Positions 12,086-24,591 of a stretch of DNA of 64,000 bases are shown here, piece after piece; position 1 is the first letter of the stretch; the number at the start of each line of letters is the position of its first letter. This DNA comes from Adineta ricciae (Eukaryota; Rotifera; Eurotatoria; Adinetida; Adinetidae): the NCBI GenBank assembly GCA_905250025.1, contig CAJNOJ010000027.1, positions 186,001 through 250,000 on the forward strand. Reading direction: 5' to 3'. The notes under the pieces were generated by a model. It saw only the letters and a list, made by a program, of their open reading frames with translations, did no database searches and was not told the DNA's origin. The position numbers and the translations under genes were made by a program.

Positions 12086-12880
12086 ATGACAACAAATAGT
12101 AGCGTTCTATCATCATCAACATCATTCTTTGAATCTGATACATGGCTCTTTTCAGTTTATGTTCTCACCATATACGAAATCGTCTTCTGGCTATGTAATA
12201 GTTTCTTAATCTTTATCGAGCTAGTCGATATTCCATGGATTGATCAATATCGAATACAGAAACAAAAGAAAAAACTACGTTTCCAACCAGAAATTGTTCG
12301 TCTGATGATCAAGGAAACGATCATAAATCAAATATCATCACTCGCTTTTCTTCCAATACTTTACTACACTTTTGAATATTTCGGTCATGTTGATCTTCAT
12401 GGCAGTCGACCAGCTTGGTCAACCGTTCTCTATCAAATTGCACTCTTCATTCTTTCCGAAGATACAATCTTCTTCTGGACTCACTATTTATTTCACACGC
12501 CTTGGTTATACAAGAACATTCACAAAAAACATCACGTCTATAAACAGCCAACAGGTGTAACTGCTGTTTTGAGTGATCCGATTGAAGCTATACAAACGGA
12601 ATTTGCGATGTGGTTTATGCCCGTGTTTTTGAAAGAAACACATATCTTTACAATATGTTTATGGGTGGCTATTCGCGTCTATCAAACCGTCGCAGCACAT
12701 TCTGGATACAATTTTCCTTATATAATGACACAGTACTGGCTGCCGGAGTTGATGCCCGGTGCTATTGCTCATGATTTCCACCATCAACATGGCAAATGGA
12801 ACTACGGTTCATTCTTTTCCCTTTGGGATCAATTGATGGGAACACATCGGCTTAGTGCGAGTAAAACGACTGTGAATTGA
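12086..12880 (+). CDS. Fatty acid hydroxylase / sterol desaturase superfamily protein
   Basis: Single exon, 264 aa. The protein has hydrophobic helices near residues 20-50, 75-95 and 110-130. It carries the three histidine clusters that hold the di-iron centre of this superfamily: HYLFH, HKKHH and HDFHHQH. Each sits at the usual spacing, followed by the C-terminal WDQLMGTHR. Family members are ER membrane oxygenases such as C4-methylsterol oxidase, sterol C5-desaturase and FAXDC2. The length is close to that of methylsterol monooxygenases (about 290 aa), but I cannot choose a substrate. The start is the first ATG of the frame, just after a TATA-like element. The lack of introns is notable beside intron-rich neighbours. 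Confidence 0.9.
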   Translation: MTTNSSVLSSSTSFFESDTWLFSVYVLTIYEIVFWLCNSFLIFIELVDIPWIDQYRIQKQKKKLRFQPEIVRLMIKETIINQISSLAFLPILYYTFEYFGHVDLHGSRPAWSTVLYQIALFILSEDTIFFWTHYLFHTPWLYKNIHKKHHVYKQPTGVTAVLSDPIEAIQTEFAMWFMPVFLKETHIFTICLWVAIRVYQTVAAHSGYNFPYIMTQYWLPELMPGAIAHDFHHQHGKWNYGSFFSLWDQLMGTHRLSASKTTVN

Positions 12881-12894
12881 TTGAATGTTTTTCG

Positions 12895-12900
12895 AATAAA
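12895..12900 (+). terminator. Poly(A) signal AATAAA
   Basis: Canonical hexamer 15 bp after the sterol desaturase stop, implying a very short 3' UTR. Confidence 0.6.
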
Positions 12901-13608
12901 ATATATGTGAAATGTATTTTTGTATTTACTAAGCCAATTCGTTTTTCTTTCATTGACAAGTGAACTACTCGTACATACATATTCCTTTTTGATTCTTTTT
13001 TAATTATATACTTATATAATCTTCACTCCCTTCAGACTTTCTCTTTCTTATTCATTAGAAACTAAGAAAAGGGAAGTGTGTGTTATGGTATATGTATATA
13101 TAAGAGACAGTGGAGAAATTGCTGATAGTAGTATTTATTAGATTCTTACTATAGCCAAGTATTTTTTTTATTCTCTTTCCATTCTTACCACTCACCAGCG
13201 TAGACACAGAGAGGGAGAAAAAGAAAAAGCCTATTTTTATTTTAACAACAAAACCGTATCTTTTTTTTTCGTTGATAAGAAAGATTTGACTTCTTCACTG
13301 AATATAAATCCTTATTTTACACAGTTAAACAACACGATTCATGATGTTTTCGATATTCTCCTCCTCCACCTTCATTAATCCTGATGAAACATCACTCTGG
13401 ATTTTGAAGTTTTCCTCACGCGCTGAGTCATAACATGAAATGATTCATCCAAACATCGAATAGTCATTAGGTTGTATTTTTACTAAAAAAGGAGAGAAAG
13501 TGGTAAAGGGGAATGAGTCATAGATGGGAGATACGAACTCACTGTGTTAGATACTTTAGATAAATAGACTGTTTTCATCATTTTACCTTTTCAAACGATT
13601 CGAGTAAC
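12901..13608. other. Intergenic region between desaturase and plastin genes
   Basis: AT-rich sequence with several poly-T and poly-A runs. No exon seen. Confidence 0.55.
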
Positions 13609-16293
13609 ATGTCTTCTTCATCATTCAATGCGTTCCGCGGTCCAAATGCAAACCGATCAGCGGCGTCTAATGATTTGAAACACAACATACGTGAAAGTCG
13701 CTGGATTCAACCTGAACAATGGCAATTGCCAGAAGTTGAACAAAAGTTTCAACAGGTAAATTAATCTTTTCGAATCCAAATTACCATCATCGATCTTTGA
13801 CTCATTGAAGGGATCTATTGACTTTACTGAAGTTCATGGTATGTTACAGCAACTTGGAATAAAAGTTGAACGATTCGAATTGAATAAAATACTTGACGCT
13901 CATGATAAGAACAAAGATAGAAAATTAAGTAAAGAAGAATTCGAAGAAGTAAGAGAATGAATTTGATTTGTAAACATGTTACATCCATTCGTTTTTGAAT
14001 AGTTATATATGAAATTACGTGCAGAGAAAGATCCAGGAAGCACATGGAATAAAACTGTCAAGCCGATTGCTGGTGGCGCGGTTGATACATTTAAAACTCA
14101 ACGAATCGATGAAGCCGATGAAACGAATTCGAGTCCATCGACTATAGAAAAACTTCAAGATACATCAGGTCCATATCATAGTGTCCTAGTTGAAGAACGT
14201 GTATGGACGGCAAACTGGGTGAATCAGTATGTATCACATGGACATGACTTGATAGTATACTTCTCATTCTTTCTTACAGACTCCTTGCTGATGATGCACA
14301 TTTAAATTTACGTGCTAATCCAATTGATACGCAAGATCCACAAGCATTGTATAAACGTTGTCAAGATGGTATTTTACTTTGGTAAAGAGATTATATTCAT
14401 GATAATTGTACTTACAAGGAAATATTTGTCGTTTTAGCAAATTGATCAACGTTGCCGTGCCGAAAACAATTGACGAACGAGCCATTAATTTAAATCTTAA
14501 CAAACAAGATATTTTCCGTCAAAGTGAAAATTTAGAACTTGGTAAGAAGCATTCTCTTCCTTTGACAAAGTCTCACCATGATAATTTCAATTAGCAATTA
14601 ACTCGGCTCGTGGTATTGGTTGCAAAGTAGTCAATATTCATCCGGAAAACATTTCCAAAGCAGTGCCACATCTTATCATGGGTCTTTTATGGCAAATCAT
14701 TCGAGTAAGAGCGGTGTTTCTCCTCAAAATAGTCTCATCCATATCTATTTAGATCCAATTAACCCATGAAATCAATTTGAAACATGTACCGGGCTTGGTT
14801 CTACTTCTACGCGATGGAGAAACTGCCGAGCATTTATTAAAACTATCACCGGAAGATTTACTACTCCGTTGGTTCAATTATCAACTTCAACGTTCGCAAT
14901 ACAAAGGCAAACCGGTATCAAATTTCAGTAATGATATCAAAGTAAAGAATTGATTCCGATCATTACAAATGGAATTGTTACACACATATTTAGGATTCTG
15001 AAGCGTATACGTATCTATTGAATGTCATTGCACCAGCAAATACCAAACCACCATTAACACTAAATCCATTAAATGTAGAGAAAGCTAAATGTTCTACGAA
15101 GAGAAATATTCGTTTGTTCTCGTTTAGGAATCGGATTTACGTTACCGAGCTGAATTGATGCTGAAAGAATCAGACAAAATCAAAGCCCGAGCACATATTA
15201 CACCTGATGATGTCGTGAAAGGCAATCCGCGTCTTAATTTTGCGTATGTTGATTTTCTAGTTATTTCTATCAGTAACTGTTTGGTTTAGTTTCGTTGCAA
15301 ATCTATTCAACATATATCCAGCATTGGATCTGCCAACTGAACAAGTTCTCCAACCGGATGTTGTTATCGAAGAAACACGAGAAGAGAAAACCTATCGAAA
15401 TTTTATCAACAGTTTGGGATTAGAACCACATGTGAATTATCTTTATTCCGATCTTTGTGATGGTTTAATTATACTTCAAGTAGGTTTCATTTTGTATGAA
15501 GAATGAGACGAAATTCTCGTGTTTTGATTTAGCTCTATGATATTATCCGTCCGAATACAGTCGATTGGTCTAAAATATACAAAACATTCAATGCTATCAA
15601 AGAGCGATTTCAAAAACTAAGTAAATATCATCGAATTTCCTACACATTCATCTATGGACTTTTCTTTTCTCTACAGACAATTGCAATTTTGCTGTCACTT
15701 ACGCGAAAGATCCTCTATTTTTCAAAGTGACTGGTATCGGTGGTTCGAACATCTTAGAAGGTAACAAAACTTTGACACTTGGTCTGGTTTGGCAGATTAT
15801 GCGTGCATATACCTTATCCATTCTTCAAAAATTGGCCAAGTCCAGCACACCAATCGCCGATAAAGACATTATCAACTGGGCGAACGAAAAAGTAAAGTTC
15901 ACACTTTAACATTATGTTCCATTTCCTTTTCTCTATTCTAGTTAAAAAGTGCCAACAAACACACATTTTTAACTAACTTCCAGGATCCATCCTTGAGCGA
16001 TTCGATGCTTATTTGCGACTTGATCGATGCTATCAAACCAGGTTCGATACAATACAATCTATTGAAGACATCTGGCACATCTGAAGTATAGTTCACACTG
16101 ATTTCTATTCGGTCATTTTCATCGTTTGTTCTAGGCCAAAATGGACAATGCTCTGTACGCAATATCCATGGCGCGAAAGATTGGTGCTCGTGTTTACGCC
16201 TTACCTGAAGATATTGTTGAAACAAAACAAAAGATGCTTTTAACAGTATTCGCTTGTCTCATGGCCAGTGATATGCTCGGTATGAACAGTTAA
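13609..16293 (+). CDS. PLS: Plastin/fimbrin, actin-bundling protein
   Basis: A multi-exon gene for a protein of about 620 aa. Near the N-terminus there is a degenerate EF-hand segment ([17 protein letters not shown]) and one good EF loop, [13 protein letters not shown]. Four calponin-homology domains follow as two tandem actin-binding modules. Landmarks include [85 protein letters not shown] and WANEKLKSA. It ends [12 protein letters not shown]...[10 protein letters not shown], close to the C-terminus of vertebrate plastins. Plastins cross-link F-actin into tight bundles and are calcium-regulated. The first EF loop lacks the usual acidic ligands, so calcium binding may rest on one site. The start at 13609 gives the expected short N-terminal extension. 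Confidence 0.93.
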
Positions 16294-16420
16294 TTTAGTG
16301 ATGATTCGGTTCAATGAGAACACTGGTCCTTTCTTTTCTACTAACTACACATTCTATGCTAATACATACATTTTGTATATCTGTCAACTTTGCTTTGCTT
16401 TTGTGTTTCTCTTAATTTTG

Positions 16421-16426
16421 AATAAA
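16421..16426 (+). terminator. Poly(A) signal AATAAA
   Basis: Hexamer about 130 bp after the plastin stop codon. Confidence 0.5.
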
Positions 16427-17296
16427 AACGAATTAGATAGAGAAACCCGAGATTTGCCTTGTGAAAACATCATGATCTGCAAATGGCGTTATAGAATGAA
16501 ACAACAAAGAATAGAAACGAAAATACAAAACAACTTCAATTGATTTTATTTTTGTACTCATTTGAATAATGACTCGATTATAAACAAAAAAAGAACAGAA
16601 AAGAGAACTGTCGATGGCGACAGATCAAGCTGATCCGTAAAAAAATTACAAACGCTTAAACATCATGTAGGTTTTCCTCGTGTATCTATTGGATTTTACA
16701 CTGAACAAACATTTGAACTATTTCATTGAGATGTTGATGTTGATCTGTCTCTTCAACTTATTTCACTCGTTCATGAACGCTCCTTCAAAGTAATGGGTAC
16801 ATTGCATAAGTGATCAATTAACAGATTCATTCTCGTTATGCATCGTCCTTTTTATCCATAGGCAACGTTCGCTTACGAAAACATGAAGTGAAAGTATGAA
16901 ATACTTGTATCACCAGCGTTTGGTCTCTTTCTCTTTCATAATCGAACAATAGGTTAAAATGCATTAATCATCTACTTGAATAAGTGTCGGATACTGTGCA
17001 ATGTTTTCATTGTCAAGGTAGAAAAAAAAAATTAGAGACATTAGATGTAGAAAACGTGATCAGCTTTTAGTTAAAGCACGAATAAGAGCATCGAATGGAG
17101 ATGTTTGACTTTGAATGTGACGAAAAAAATCAAAAGTTTTTTTCTTTTTCTTCTTCTCTTCAATTGTACTGAGAAAAAAAAAGAAACTCTCTTTGCTCTG
17201 CCGACGATTATTTCTCGCTCTTTTATACAAAGATGCCAACGATTAAATAAGATTAACCTCATCATTGTAATGACAGATCTGTTCAACTGATAAAAG
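16427..17296. other. Intergenic region after plastin
   Basis: Plastin 3' flank and the upstream region of the next plus-strand gene. Short complementary open frames around 17071-17307 arise from purine/pyrimidine-rich sequence and are not supported. Confidence 0.55.
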
Positions 17297-19139
17297 ATGC
17301 CGACCAATTGTTCAACGTTAATTCAACGAAAACAAAACATTTTCCACAAAATCTTACGAAGTAAAAGTGAACGCAATTCTTTGAACGGTGAGCTAAATGA
17401 ACATTTACTTTGATCTACCAGTTTCCTCTTCCATTTGATTGTTTACTGAAACCATAGATTAGCTGAGATGATCATGACGGTCATGAACAGGGTAAAACTA
17501 AGGTCATCAGGTACCTGTCAAATCGAAAACTCTATTTTTGTTATTCAAAGATTGAATAGTCGTATGATTCGTCGAAATGTATAACTTTCTTTTGTAGCTC
17601 CAAATGAAACTCCTTCTAATTTACGTTTATCGAACTCTCAAAAGCGATCGAGCCATTCGCCTGCTTCGAATCACATAACAGCCGATTCTCCTGGATCATC
17701 ACCGGCACGTCGATCCAGCATATTCATCACCAATCGAATTCAACCGACGGCCGAACATATCTACGAAAAACATTTACCACCAGTTCGAGATGTACCGTCA
17801 ACATTCGCTCAACAACCTCGGGTATACGAGGATGCACGTTCTCGTTCGCGATCAAAGACTCCCATTGGAACTGCTAGTCCAAAAGCTCCTCAACGTTCCC
17901 TATCAGCCTCCATTTCATCTATATTTAACACACTTTCGAAACGTTCGACAGAAAACGCAATGGGTTCAAATGGTGATCTGAATGAACTAAGAATAACATC
18001 TAGTCGTCGGTCTCGACCACTGAGCACTGAAAGCGGTCGACGTGGTATCGATACACCCCATGTAATTACAAAACAAATAAATGTTACGCCTCAGAAACAG
18101 TCTATAGATAATGGAATTGATAGTCGATACGCTACACATCGATCAGAAACAGTCCGCCAACAGCAAACACCACTACATTCAGCACGTGTTCGCCTCAATG
18201 TACCTAATGTGCATGTCGAAAGTCCGCTTATGCATGAAGTGTTAACAAAAGAACAAGGAAGCACTGGTACATTAATATTCTTTGAGTTTTAATCTATATA
18301 CATCTCATTTTTATTCTTCTTCTCAAGGTCCACTGTATCAGCGACGCACGAATAATAGTGTGAGATCACCTATCAAGCAGAAGATCGATAAATACCGACG
18401 TCGTTCCGGAGAAGCCACTCAAGGCGGAAATGGTACAACAAGCGATGGACACATGCCTACTCCAACGACTACGTTAGCATTAAATAGTCCATCGTCAGTT
18501 CGTTCGAAACAGCAAGCATCACCTTCATCCATTCGTCGTGTCACGTCAGATGCTGAAACATCCTCTCGACCGGAAGTCTTTCGTCTATCGGTGGATTCGA
18601 ATGCACTTCATAGTGATCATCCGTCTTCGAATGGTCAGCACCGTCTCAAACCTGCACAGATATATTCTACACACGAACAACTGGTTCCTGTCGTAACTAC
18701 TCACATCACATCGTCGGCTCATCGTCGACTTTATCAAATTCCAGCTGCAACTCCCATTCAACCACGACCAAGTAATACTTACGGCAAACAACGACAATCA
18801 TCCGCTAGACAATCGACAACAACAGCGAACAATCAAGGAAATATGTATTTAGCGTTTATTGCTTCACGTCACCTCTCCACACTAGAAGCTAATGTACCTG
18901 AGTACGACATGGATCATCCTCGATTACTACGAATATTTACATGGCTTCAAAACGTGGAAGAACATCGACATGAACAATCGGATCACGATCTATTAATAAC
19001 TGAACAAAATCAACGAATGTTAGATCAAGAAGAAAACTTTTCCTTATATTCAGAAATTCAACATGCTGTTGATGATATACCAGCGAACACAAACGGAGAA
19101 CCTTGTGAAAGAATTCCAACGATTGAATTCGAAAACTAG
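17297..19139 (+). CDS. Unrecognised Ser/Arg/Pro-rich protein with a structured C-terminus
   Basis: Three exons (17297-17387, 17598-18266, 18328-19139) join in frame to give 523 aa. The start MPTNCSTLIQRKQNIFHKIL opens a short basic helix. About 400 residues follow that are rich in Ser, Arg, Pro and Thr and look disordered, with many possible phosphorylation sites (for example SRSRSKTPIGTASPKAPQRS and SVRSPIKQKIDKYRRRSG). Only the last 100 residues look folded. They include MYLAFIASRHLSTLEANVPE, HPRLLRIFTWLQNVEEHRHE and an acidic glutamine-rich helical end. I do not recognise the family. The composition fits a cytoskeletal or signalling scaffold, but that is a guess. The splice sites all keep frame, which supports a real gene. 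Confidence 0.72.
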
Positions 19140-19221
19140 ATTGCTGTGAATATGCAGTGACGATGAATGTCTGGTGCTTTGTTCTCTTTCTCTTCTTATT
19201 TTTTGTTTAAAACGAATTGTG

Positions 19222-19227
19222 AATAAA
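19222..19227 (+). terminator. Poly(A) signal AATAAA
   Basis: Hexamer 82 bp after the stop of the Ser/Arg-rich gene, in the 129-bp gap before the convergent NAP1-like gene. Confidence 0.55.
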
Positions 19228-19268
19228 CAGAACAGTTCTCTAATTCTATCATCGGACTCCATGCGGTT

Positions 19269-20141
19269 CTATGATGAACTATTCGACGAACTGTCTTCAG
19301 TGTTGAAACCGTACGGAGATAAAGCTTCGCCTGTGTAATAAAGTAGAGCTTTCGGTATGACTTGTTGCTTTAATAGCAATCCAAATTGAAAATCAGCTTC
19401 CAAACGAATGTGATCGTCGTCAGACATGTCTTGAATACCATTTTCATGAATAATTGGTGGTGAGAAGAAATCAAAAAAGGACGGAATCCGTTCTTCGACT
19501 TGTACTCGACGAATTTCTCCAGTTATCTTATTTCGTTTTTGCTTAATTCGTTTCCGAATAGTTAAATCGTGATTTGGATTCCAGGAGATGGAACAGCCCG
19601 AGCATCGATCGATTTCTGGTCCGTCATATGATCGGTACGGCGATGAAACATTGGCTTGTAGTCGAATCCAATAGTGTTTCGTTAGAATTGTTTCAGAAAA
19701 GTACGGATTTGAAGACGAAAAATGAAATTCAAGTGCAAAACTTGTTGTCTGAGACGACGGTGGATTGAGCCGACAGCGGATATCGGTAAGATGTTTCAAA
19801 CATGCTTCATCACACGAGCGAACAGGATAATCGTACGAATCAAGATTTTTCAGTACTGTTAGCCAGAATAGTGGAATTCCTTCCTTGGCAGAAACTATGT
19901 AAGGTTTGTTTCCATTAGATATTGAAACATTCGATGAACCGTTGATGATCTGTCGTCGTTGTTCTAAGATTTGTTCGAAGTGAGGATAGTAGGAATACTG
20001 CAAATCTTGAAGTTGTCGATGAAATTCAGCACGTAAACGAAAATATTCGGCTTCATAGTTCAGTAGAGCATTGATTCGATGCTGAATACCCGGTTGACAA
20101 TTCGACCAGATACTCAATGGAGATGAGTCGACACTCATCAA
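19269..20141 (-). CDS. Nucleosome assembly protein (NAP1/SET family)-like
   Basis: Single exon, 290 aa. An N-terminal helix (HRINALLNYEAEYFRLRAEF) corresponds to the long NAP dimerisation helix. It is followed by EQRRQIING, IPLFWLTVLKN, the central NAP fold, CSGCSISWNPNHDLT, and IPSFFDFFSPP. The last matches the conserved 'SFFNFF.PP' of NAP1. The region DDHIRLEADFQFGLLLKQQVIPKALLYYTGEA is also typical. NAP proteins chaperone H2A-H2B and shuttle histones. This copy is shorter than canonical NAP1 (about 390 aa) and lacks the long C-terminal acidic tail, ending in a serine run. It may be a divergent, possibly retrotransposed paralog. It is convergent with the upstream plus-strand gene. Confidence 0.88.
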   Translation of the reverse strand: MMSVDSSPLSIWSNCQPGIQHRINALLNYEAEYFRLRAEFHRQLQDLQYSYYPHFEQILEQRRQIINGSSNVSISNGNKPYIVSAKEGIPLFWLTVLKNLDSYDYPVRSCDEACLKHLTDIRCRLNPPSSQTTSFALEFHFSSSNPYFSETILTKHYWIRLQANVSSPYRSYDGPEIDRCSGCSISWNPNHDLTIRKRIKQKRNKITGEIRRVQVEERIPSFFDFFSPPIIHENGIQDMSDDDHIRLEADFQFGLLLKQQVIPKALLYYTGEALSPYGFNTEDSSSNSSS

Positions 20142-22110
20142 TAGCTCCGAAATGATATTGATATTTTAATACAAATAACAAAATAATCCAGACTTCTATT
20201 GAAATCGCGCGTGAATGTTGTCAACAAAAGTGAGATTATCCGATTCGATGACTCATTAATGCCTTCAGATTGAAATGAAGTTGGCAATCGACATAAGCAG
20301 TAGGTAAGTACTCTTCACAGGCATATTGTTAATTATTGTTTGAAATAATCAATATCTGATGAAGAAAAGACTCAACACTTCGGTATGAAATGGAAACGTT
20401 TGAACCACTTTCGGTAATCTAATCATTAGAAGAGAGAGAAGCGTGTGAAAGCTTGTTGCAGCTTAATTTCAGTTCAAGTTCTTTCATGTTTGTATTTTGT
20501 TCTTCAACAGACTACTAGTCATTTGTCAGCTTGGTCATTGAAGAAATTGTTAATGATGCAGTCAATCGATTCGAGACGACATGTCAAGAAATAGGAATAG
20601 AGAGATACTCGATACGGATGAAGAAGATAGACAAAGAAAACGGTCAATTGAACTTTTCGTTTGTATACAAAGCGGAAGAAAACACTCTCGACAACAAAAA
20701 GTGTGCTTCTGGTCATCGCTAATGATAATACTATTTACAGTATCAAAGCATTCGTGTTTATTTATGAAATAGAAAGAAGAATCCGACAATCGACGTGTTG
20801 TTCAACTTGTATTTTACTATCAAATATATATTAGTATTCATGATTTCACGTGATAATCATCAGACGATCATCTCTGGAGAGTTGACTCTCAAATGTGTCA
20901 TTCTCTAATAATAGTGTTGGTCATTAGGGGTTACAGATTTGTCATTGCTATACATCAGCAGCTTGCTGATATACATCGATTTCGATAAAGAAAAGAAAAC
21001 TTATTCACACCTGAATGCTAAAGTGTGAGAAAATCTAATTTTCACCACATAAAGAAAACAATCAATTATCGATTGCTCATGTGACGACATGCGTATATGC
21101 AGACGATAGACACAAAGGCAAGTTGTTTATTTCATGTATTCAATGTTACAATATATATCGTTATGGCTTCCGGAATGGATTTCGCTCGAAGGCAAAATAT
21201 TGCTTATCAAGTCATTCAATCATTAGTCGACGCGTCACTTCGTATTTCAAAAGAGAAAATAAGACGTTAACGAGATGGTGAACATGTCAACTAGCATGGA
21301 GACGAAGAGGACAAACCGGAAATGTTTTACTTCGCAGATTATCATTATCACTTTAGTAATGTTCGAGATAGTTATCTTTCCGATCAAAATTATACGTATG
21401 TAGTCGAATAACATGTAAACTTCCTACTGTGAGACTCTAATTTTCTTTTTCTTCAAGCAATATGTCTCGAAAAGCGATAGAGTGAGTGAACAGCATCGTT
21501 AATTGAAGTGACAGTTGACGTAAGTACAGTACAACTAGAAATTCATTATGTATTCTACTCTCTCTTTCTCTCTTTTCCCTATTGTTCATGTCGTTTAACT
21601 GAAGGAGAACGAATGACCAAACGACGAGCAACTCTCTTCCCTCCTGGGACATTAATATGTCGTTTTTTTATTCCAATGTTCAATGTGAACATCGAATCTT
21701 CATTTCATGTATCAGATGGTTCACGTGATAATGACCTTATTGAGACAAAGAAAGTGATCAGAGCAATGAATACCAGTAGTCATTTCGTCACCTATCGATT
21801 TTCTTCTTCTTAATGATGTAAAATAAGACTTAAACACATAGTATTACAGGCATACTCTTCTTCTCGTGAGAGAGACGCACACACCAATCGTGCATTTTTT
21901 TCTCGTTCTCTTTCTCTTCCAGAGAGAGAGAGAGGGAGAAAGAAGAAATCAAATATCACTCAACAAGCTGCTTCATGCAGACATTCATCTGACTGTTTCT
22001 ACTTGTGAATAAAATCTAATCAGTGACAGGAGTGAGATAATCTGACAAGAATTACTTGACGTTTGTGTTGTTGTTTTTTTCTTCAATCTAACCCATATGC
22101 TATTCATTTC
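20142..22110. other. Intergenic region, about 2 kb
   Basis: Between the NAP1-like start and the LRR receptor start. It holds purine/pyrimidine-rich patches (notably 21896-21950) and several short open frames. A 40-codon frame with a hydrophobic stretch starts at 21275 and ends at a possible donor, but I could not extend it convincingly. No supported gene. Confidence 0.5.
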
Positions 22111-22113
22111 TAG

Positions 22114-24514
22114 ATGTATATTCTTCTATTCGTCTGCATCTTACCTTCACTTTCGTTTTCAATCAGTGACTTTCAAACGATTTGTCAAGCAGGTATTCGA
22201 CAAGATAACACCAAGTGAGTTCAGATCATTCATCTGCAATCTATTGTGTAAATATCCTTTAGTTACATCCATTGCGCTCGTAAACAATTGAAAGAAATTC
22301 CGAATTTTACTCGCATAACTAATACGTTCTACGATGAACTTGTGCTTAATGATAACCAAATCACTGACATATCTTCGAATGCTTTTCAAGGCTTACGTGT
22401 TAAGCGTTTGAATTTATCCGGGAATAAAATTCGTTCGATATCACCATCTGCTTTCTTGGAATTGTCCAATTATCTCGAAGAATTAACAATTGAATTCGAT
22501 CCCGATACGATTCATCAAATTCCAGATGCGATTCAAGTCAATCTGATCAATTTACGTTCTTTGAAACTCATCGATTTGAATCTTTCTCAATTAAGAAATC
22601 ATACGTTCAGTAAGTTTCGTAAATTGGAGAGTCTGTCGATCATCAAATCGAATATAAAATCACTTGAATCGAATGCATTTCATTCGTTGACCAATCTACG
22701 CTACTTAAACCTCGATCAAAATCAGTTGAACGATTCGTCGTGGATTGCCTTGACAAAATACCTGTCTCATCTGGAAATTCTTAGTCTTAGTCAAAATCAA
22801 TTTACTTCGCTTAAACAAACAGATATTTCAACGTTAAAGTCGCTGGATTTGTCGTCGAATGGTTTACAGTACATTGACTCGAATATCTTTTCTTCATTAG
22901 AGAAACTTTATCTACAAAACAATGAACTGAATTCTTTGCAATTGACGTTTTTGTTCGGATTGAAACATCTAACTGAATTAAACTTAGATTTCAATCGTTT
23001 AACATTTCTCCCGGAGAAAATTTTTCAAGCCAACATGAATTTACAAGATTTATCTTTCCAAGGAAATGATTTAAATTATCTAACCAACTATTCCTTATTC
23101 GGTTTGAGCAATTTACAACATCTCAATCTCGCTCGGAATCGCCTACAATTCTCTGTCAATTCTCAACCATTTCAACATGTACCGTCGTTGAAAGTTCTGA
23201 ATCTCGATCGAAATATCCAAATGAATTTAACAGAAAATCTTTTTCGGGACTTATCATCGAATCTAATCGAATTGTCTTTACAAAACTGCAATTTAACCAT
23301 ATTGAATTATTCACTGAATTTCTTGAAGCATCTCCAGCGATTGAAATTATCCTCGAATTCTCTCCAAGAACTTCCGAATAACCTTCTTCCGAACACCATC
23401 ATCGCCATCGATTTACAACGAAACTCGTTTCGTTCGATTCCAAACCTACCTGTTGAGAATTTGATCGATATCGATCTTAGTTCGAATCAAATTTCGACGT
23501 TAAATGAAGACGAACTACGAAGATATTCAAAATTGAAAACCATTGGCTTAACCGGCAATCCATTGAACTGTAATTGTCATTTGAGTTGGATAAAACAATG
23601 GTTGAAGATGAACTACGATCGAGACCTAGTCAAATTCTTGCAATGGACGTGTGCACAACCGATGAACTTGCTCGGAAAACAATTGATCGATATCGACGAA
23701 CATGATATGAATTGTAATGAAAACAAACCGACTGTGTAAGTCATCACCGCATTCGAAGATTTCAAGAGAAAGAACTTTTTCGTTTATATTTAGATTCACA
23801 TCAACAGACGCATCGATAACATCGTTAGAAGTCACTCCTTCTTTTTCGTCGTCAACGAATGATTTGATCATCCAGGATATGATATTCAATTCCAATGGAA
23901 TGCTAGTCATGTCGTGGAAGTATTTTGCTAAACGTTTACCAAAATATTACCATTTGAAAATCTTTGATGAGAGTACACAACGGTTGATTTTTCAAAGTTT
24001 AATTTCGGGCCAAGAAGATTCCGTTGAAATCGATTTGTCTCCGTATGTTTCGAATGTTCCATTGAGCTCGCTCGTTTGTTTGAATATTCGTCAAAAGAAA
24101 TCCTGTCGAAATCTTGTTTTACAATCAAACATCAATACGTTTCAATCTGCCTCACTTGTTTTATCAACCAGCAAACCCAACAATATCGATCAATTGTTTT
24201 ATCTTCTCGGCGGAATCCTTCTCGGAGCGATTTTCGTCTGCACGATATTAATCATCATTTGTTATTGTCGTCTTTGTTACGGTTCGAAAGAACATCAATC
24301 CGGAGAAAAATCTTCGAGACCATTTTATTACCATCCATTGAATGTGATTAGTTATCCTCAACAACAAAGCAACAATACAAGTGAATGTTCATTGCACTCA
24401 TCAACTGATATAACCAATCATTTACCTAATGATCCTTATCATATTTACCAACAAATACCATCAATACACAATTGTCAAATCCATGCGATCAATAGAACAC
24501 ATGTACTAGTTTAA
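22114..24514 (+). CDS. Leucine-rich repeat single-pass receptor-like protein
   Basis: Three exons (22114-22214, 22263-23735, 23794-24514), 764 aa. The start follows directly after a splice acceptor. It gives a signal peptide, MYILLFVCILPSLSFSIS, then a short Cys-containing N-cap and more than fifteen LRRs of the LxxLxLxxNxL type. An LRR C-terminal cap follows (LNCNCHLSWIKQWLK...WTCAQP). Next is a Ser/Thr-rich linker and a domain that could be fibronectin III (LVMSWKYFAKRLPKYYHLKIF). A transmembrane helix, YLLGGILLGAIFVCTILII, leads into a cytoplasmic tail of about 80 residues with tyrosines and Pro/Gln. This is the architecture of neuronal and developmental LRR adhesion receptors. The tail shows no TIR or kinase domain, so it is not a Toll receptor. 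I cannot assign an ortholog. Confidence 0.9.
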
Positions 24515-24585
24515 TTATTTATTTTCGTTTTCGAACAAGTCAATCCTATATGTGTATGTATGATTTTATAGTAACTATATTAAGA

Positions 24586-24591
24586 AATAAA
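24586..24591 (+). terminator. Poly(A) signal AATAAA
   Basis: Hexamer 72 bp after the LRR receptor stop codon. Confidence 0.6.

Noticed and set aside
21275-21813. Possible small membrane protein: ATG at 21275 with a hydrophobic stretch, donor at 21396, and a later open frame to 21813
   Set aside because: Splicing to the only clear acceptor hits a stop after a few codons, and the later frame has no motif. Not enough to call a gene.
22114-24514. Toll-like receptor
   Set aside because: The extracellular LRR region would fit, but the cytoplasmic tail of about 80 residues has no TIR domain.
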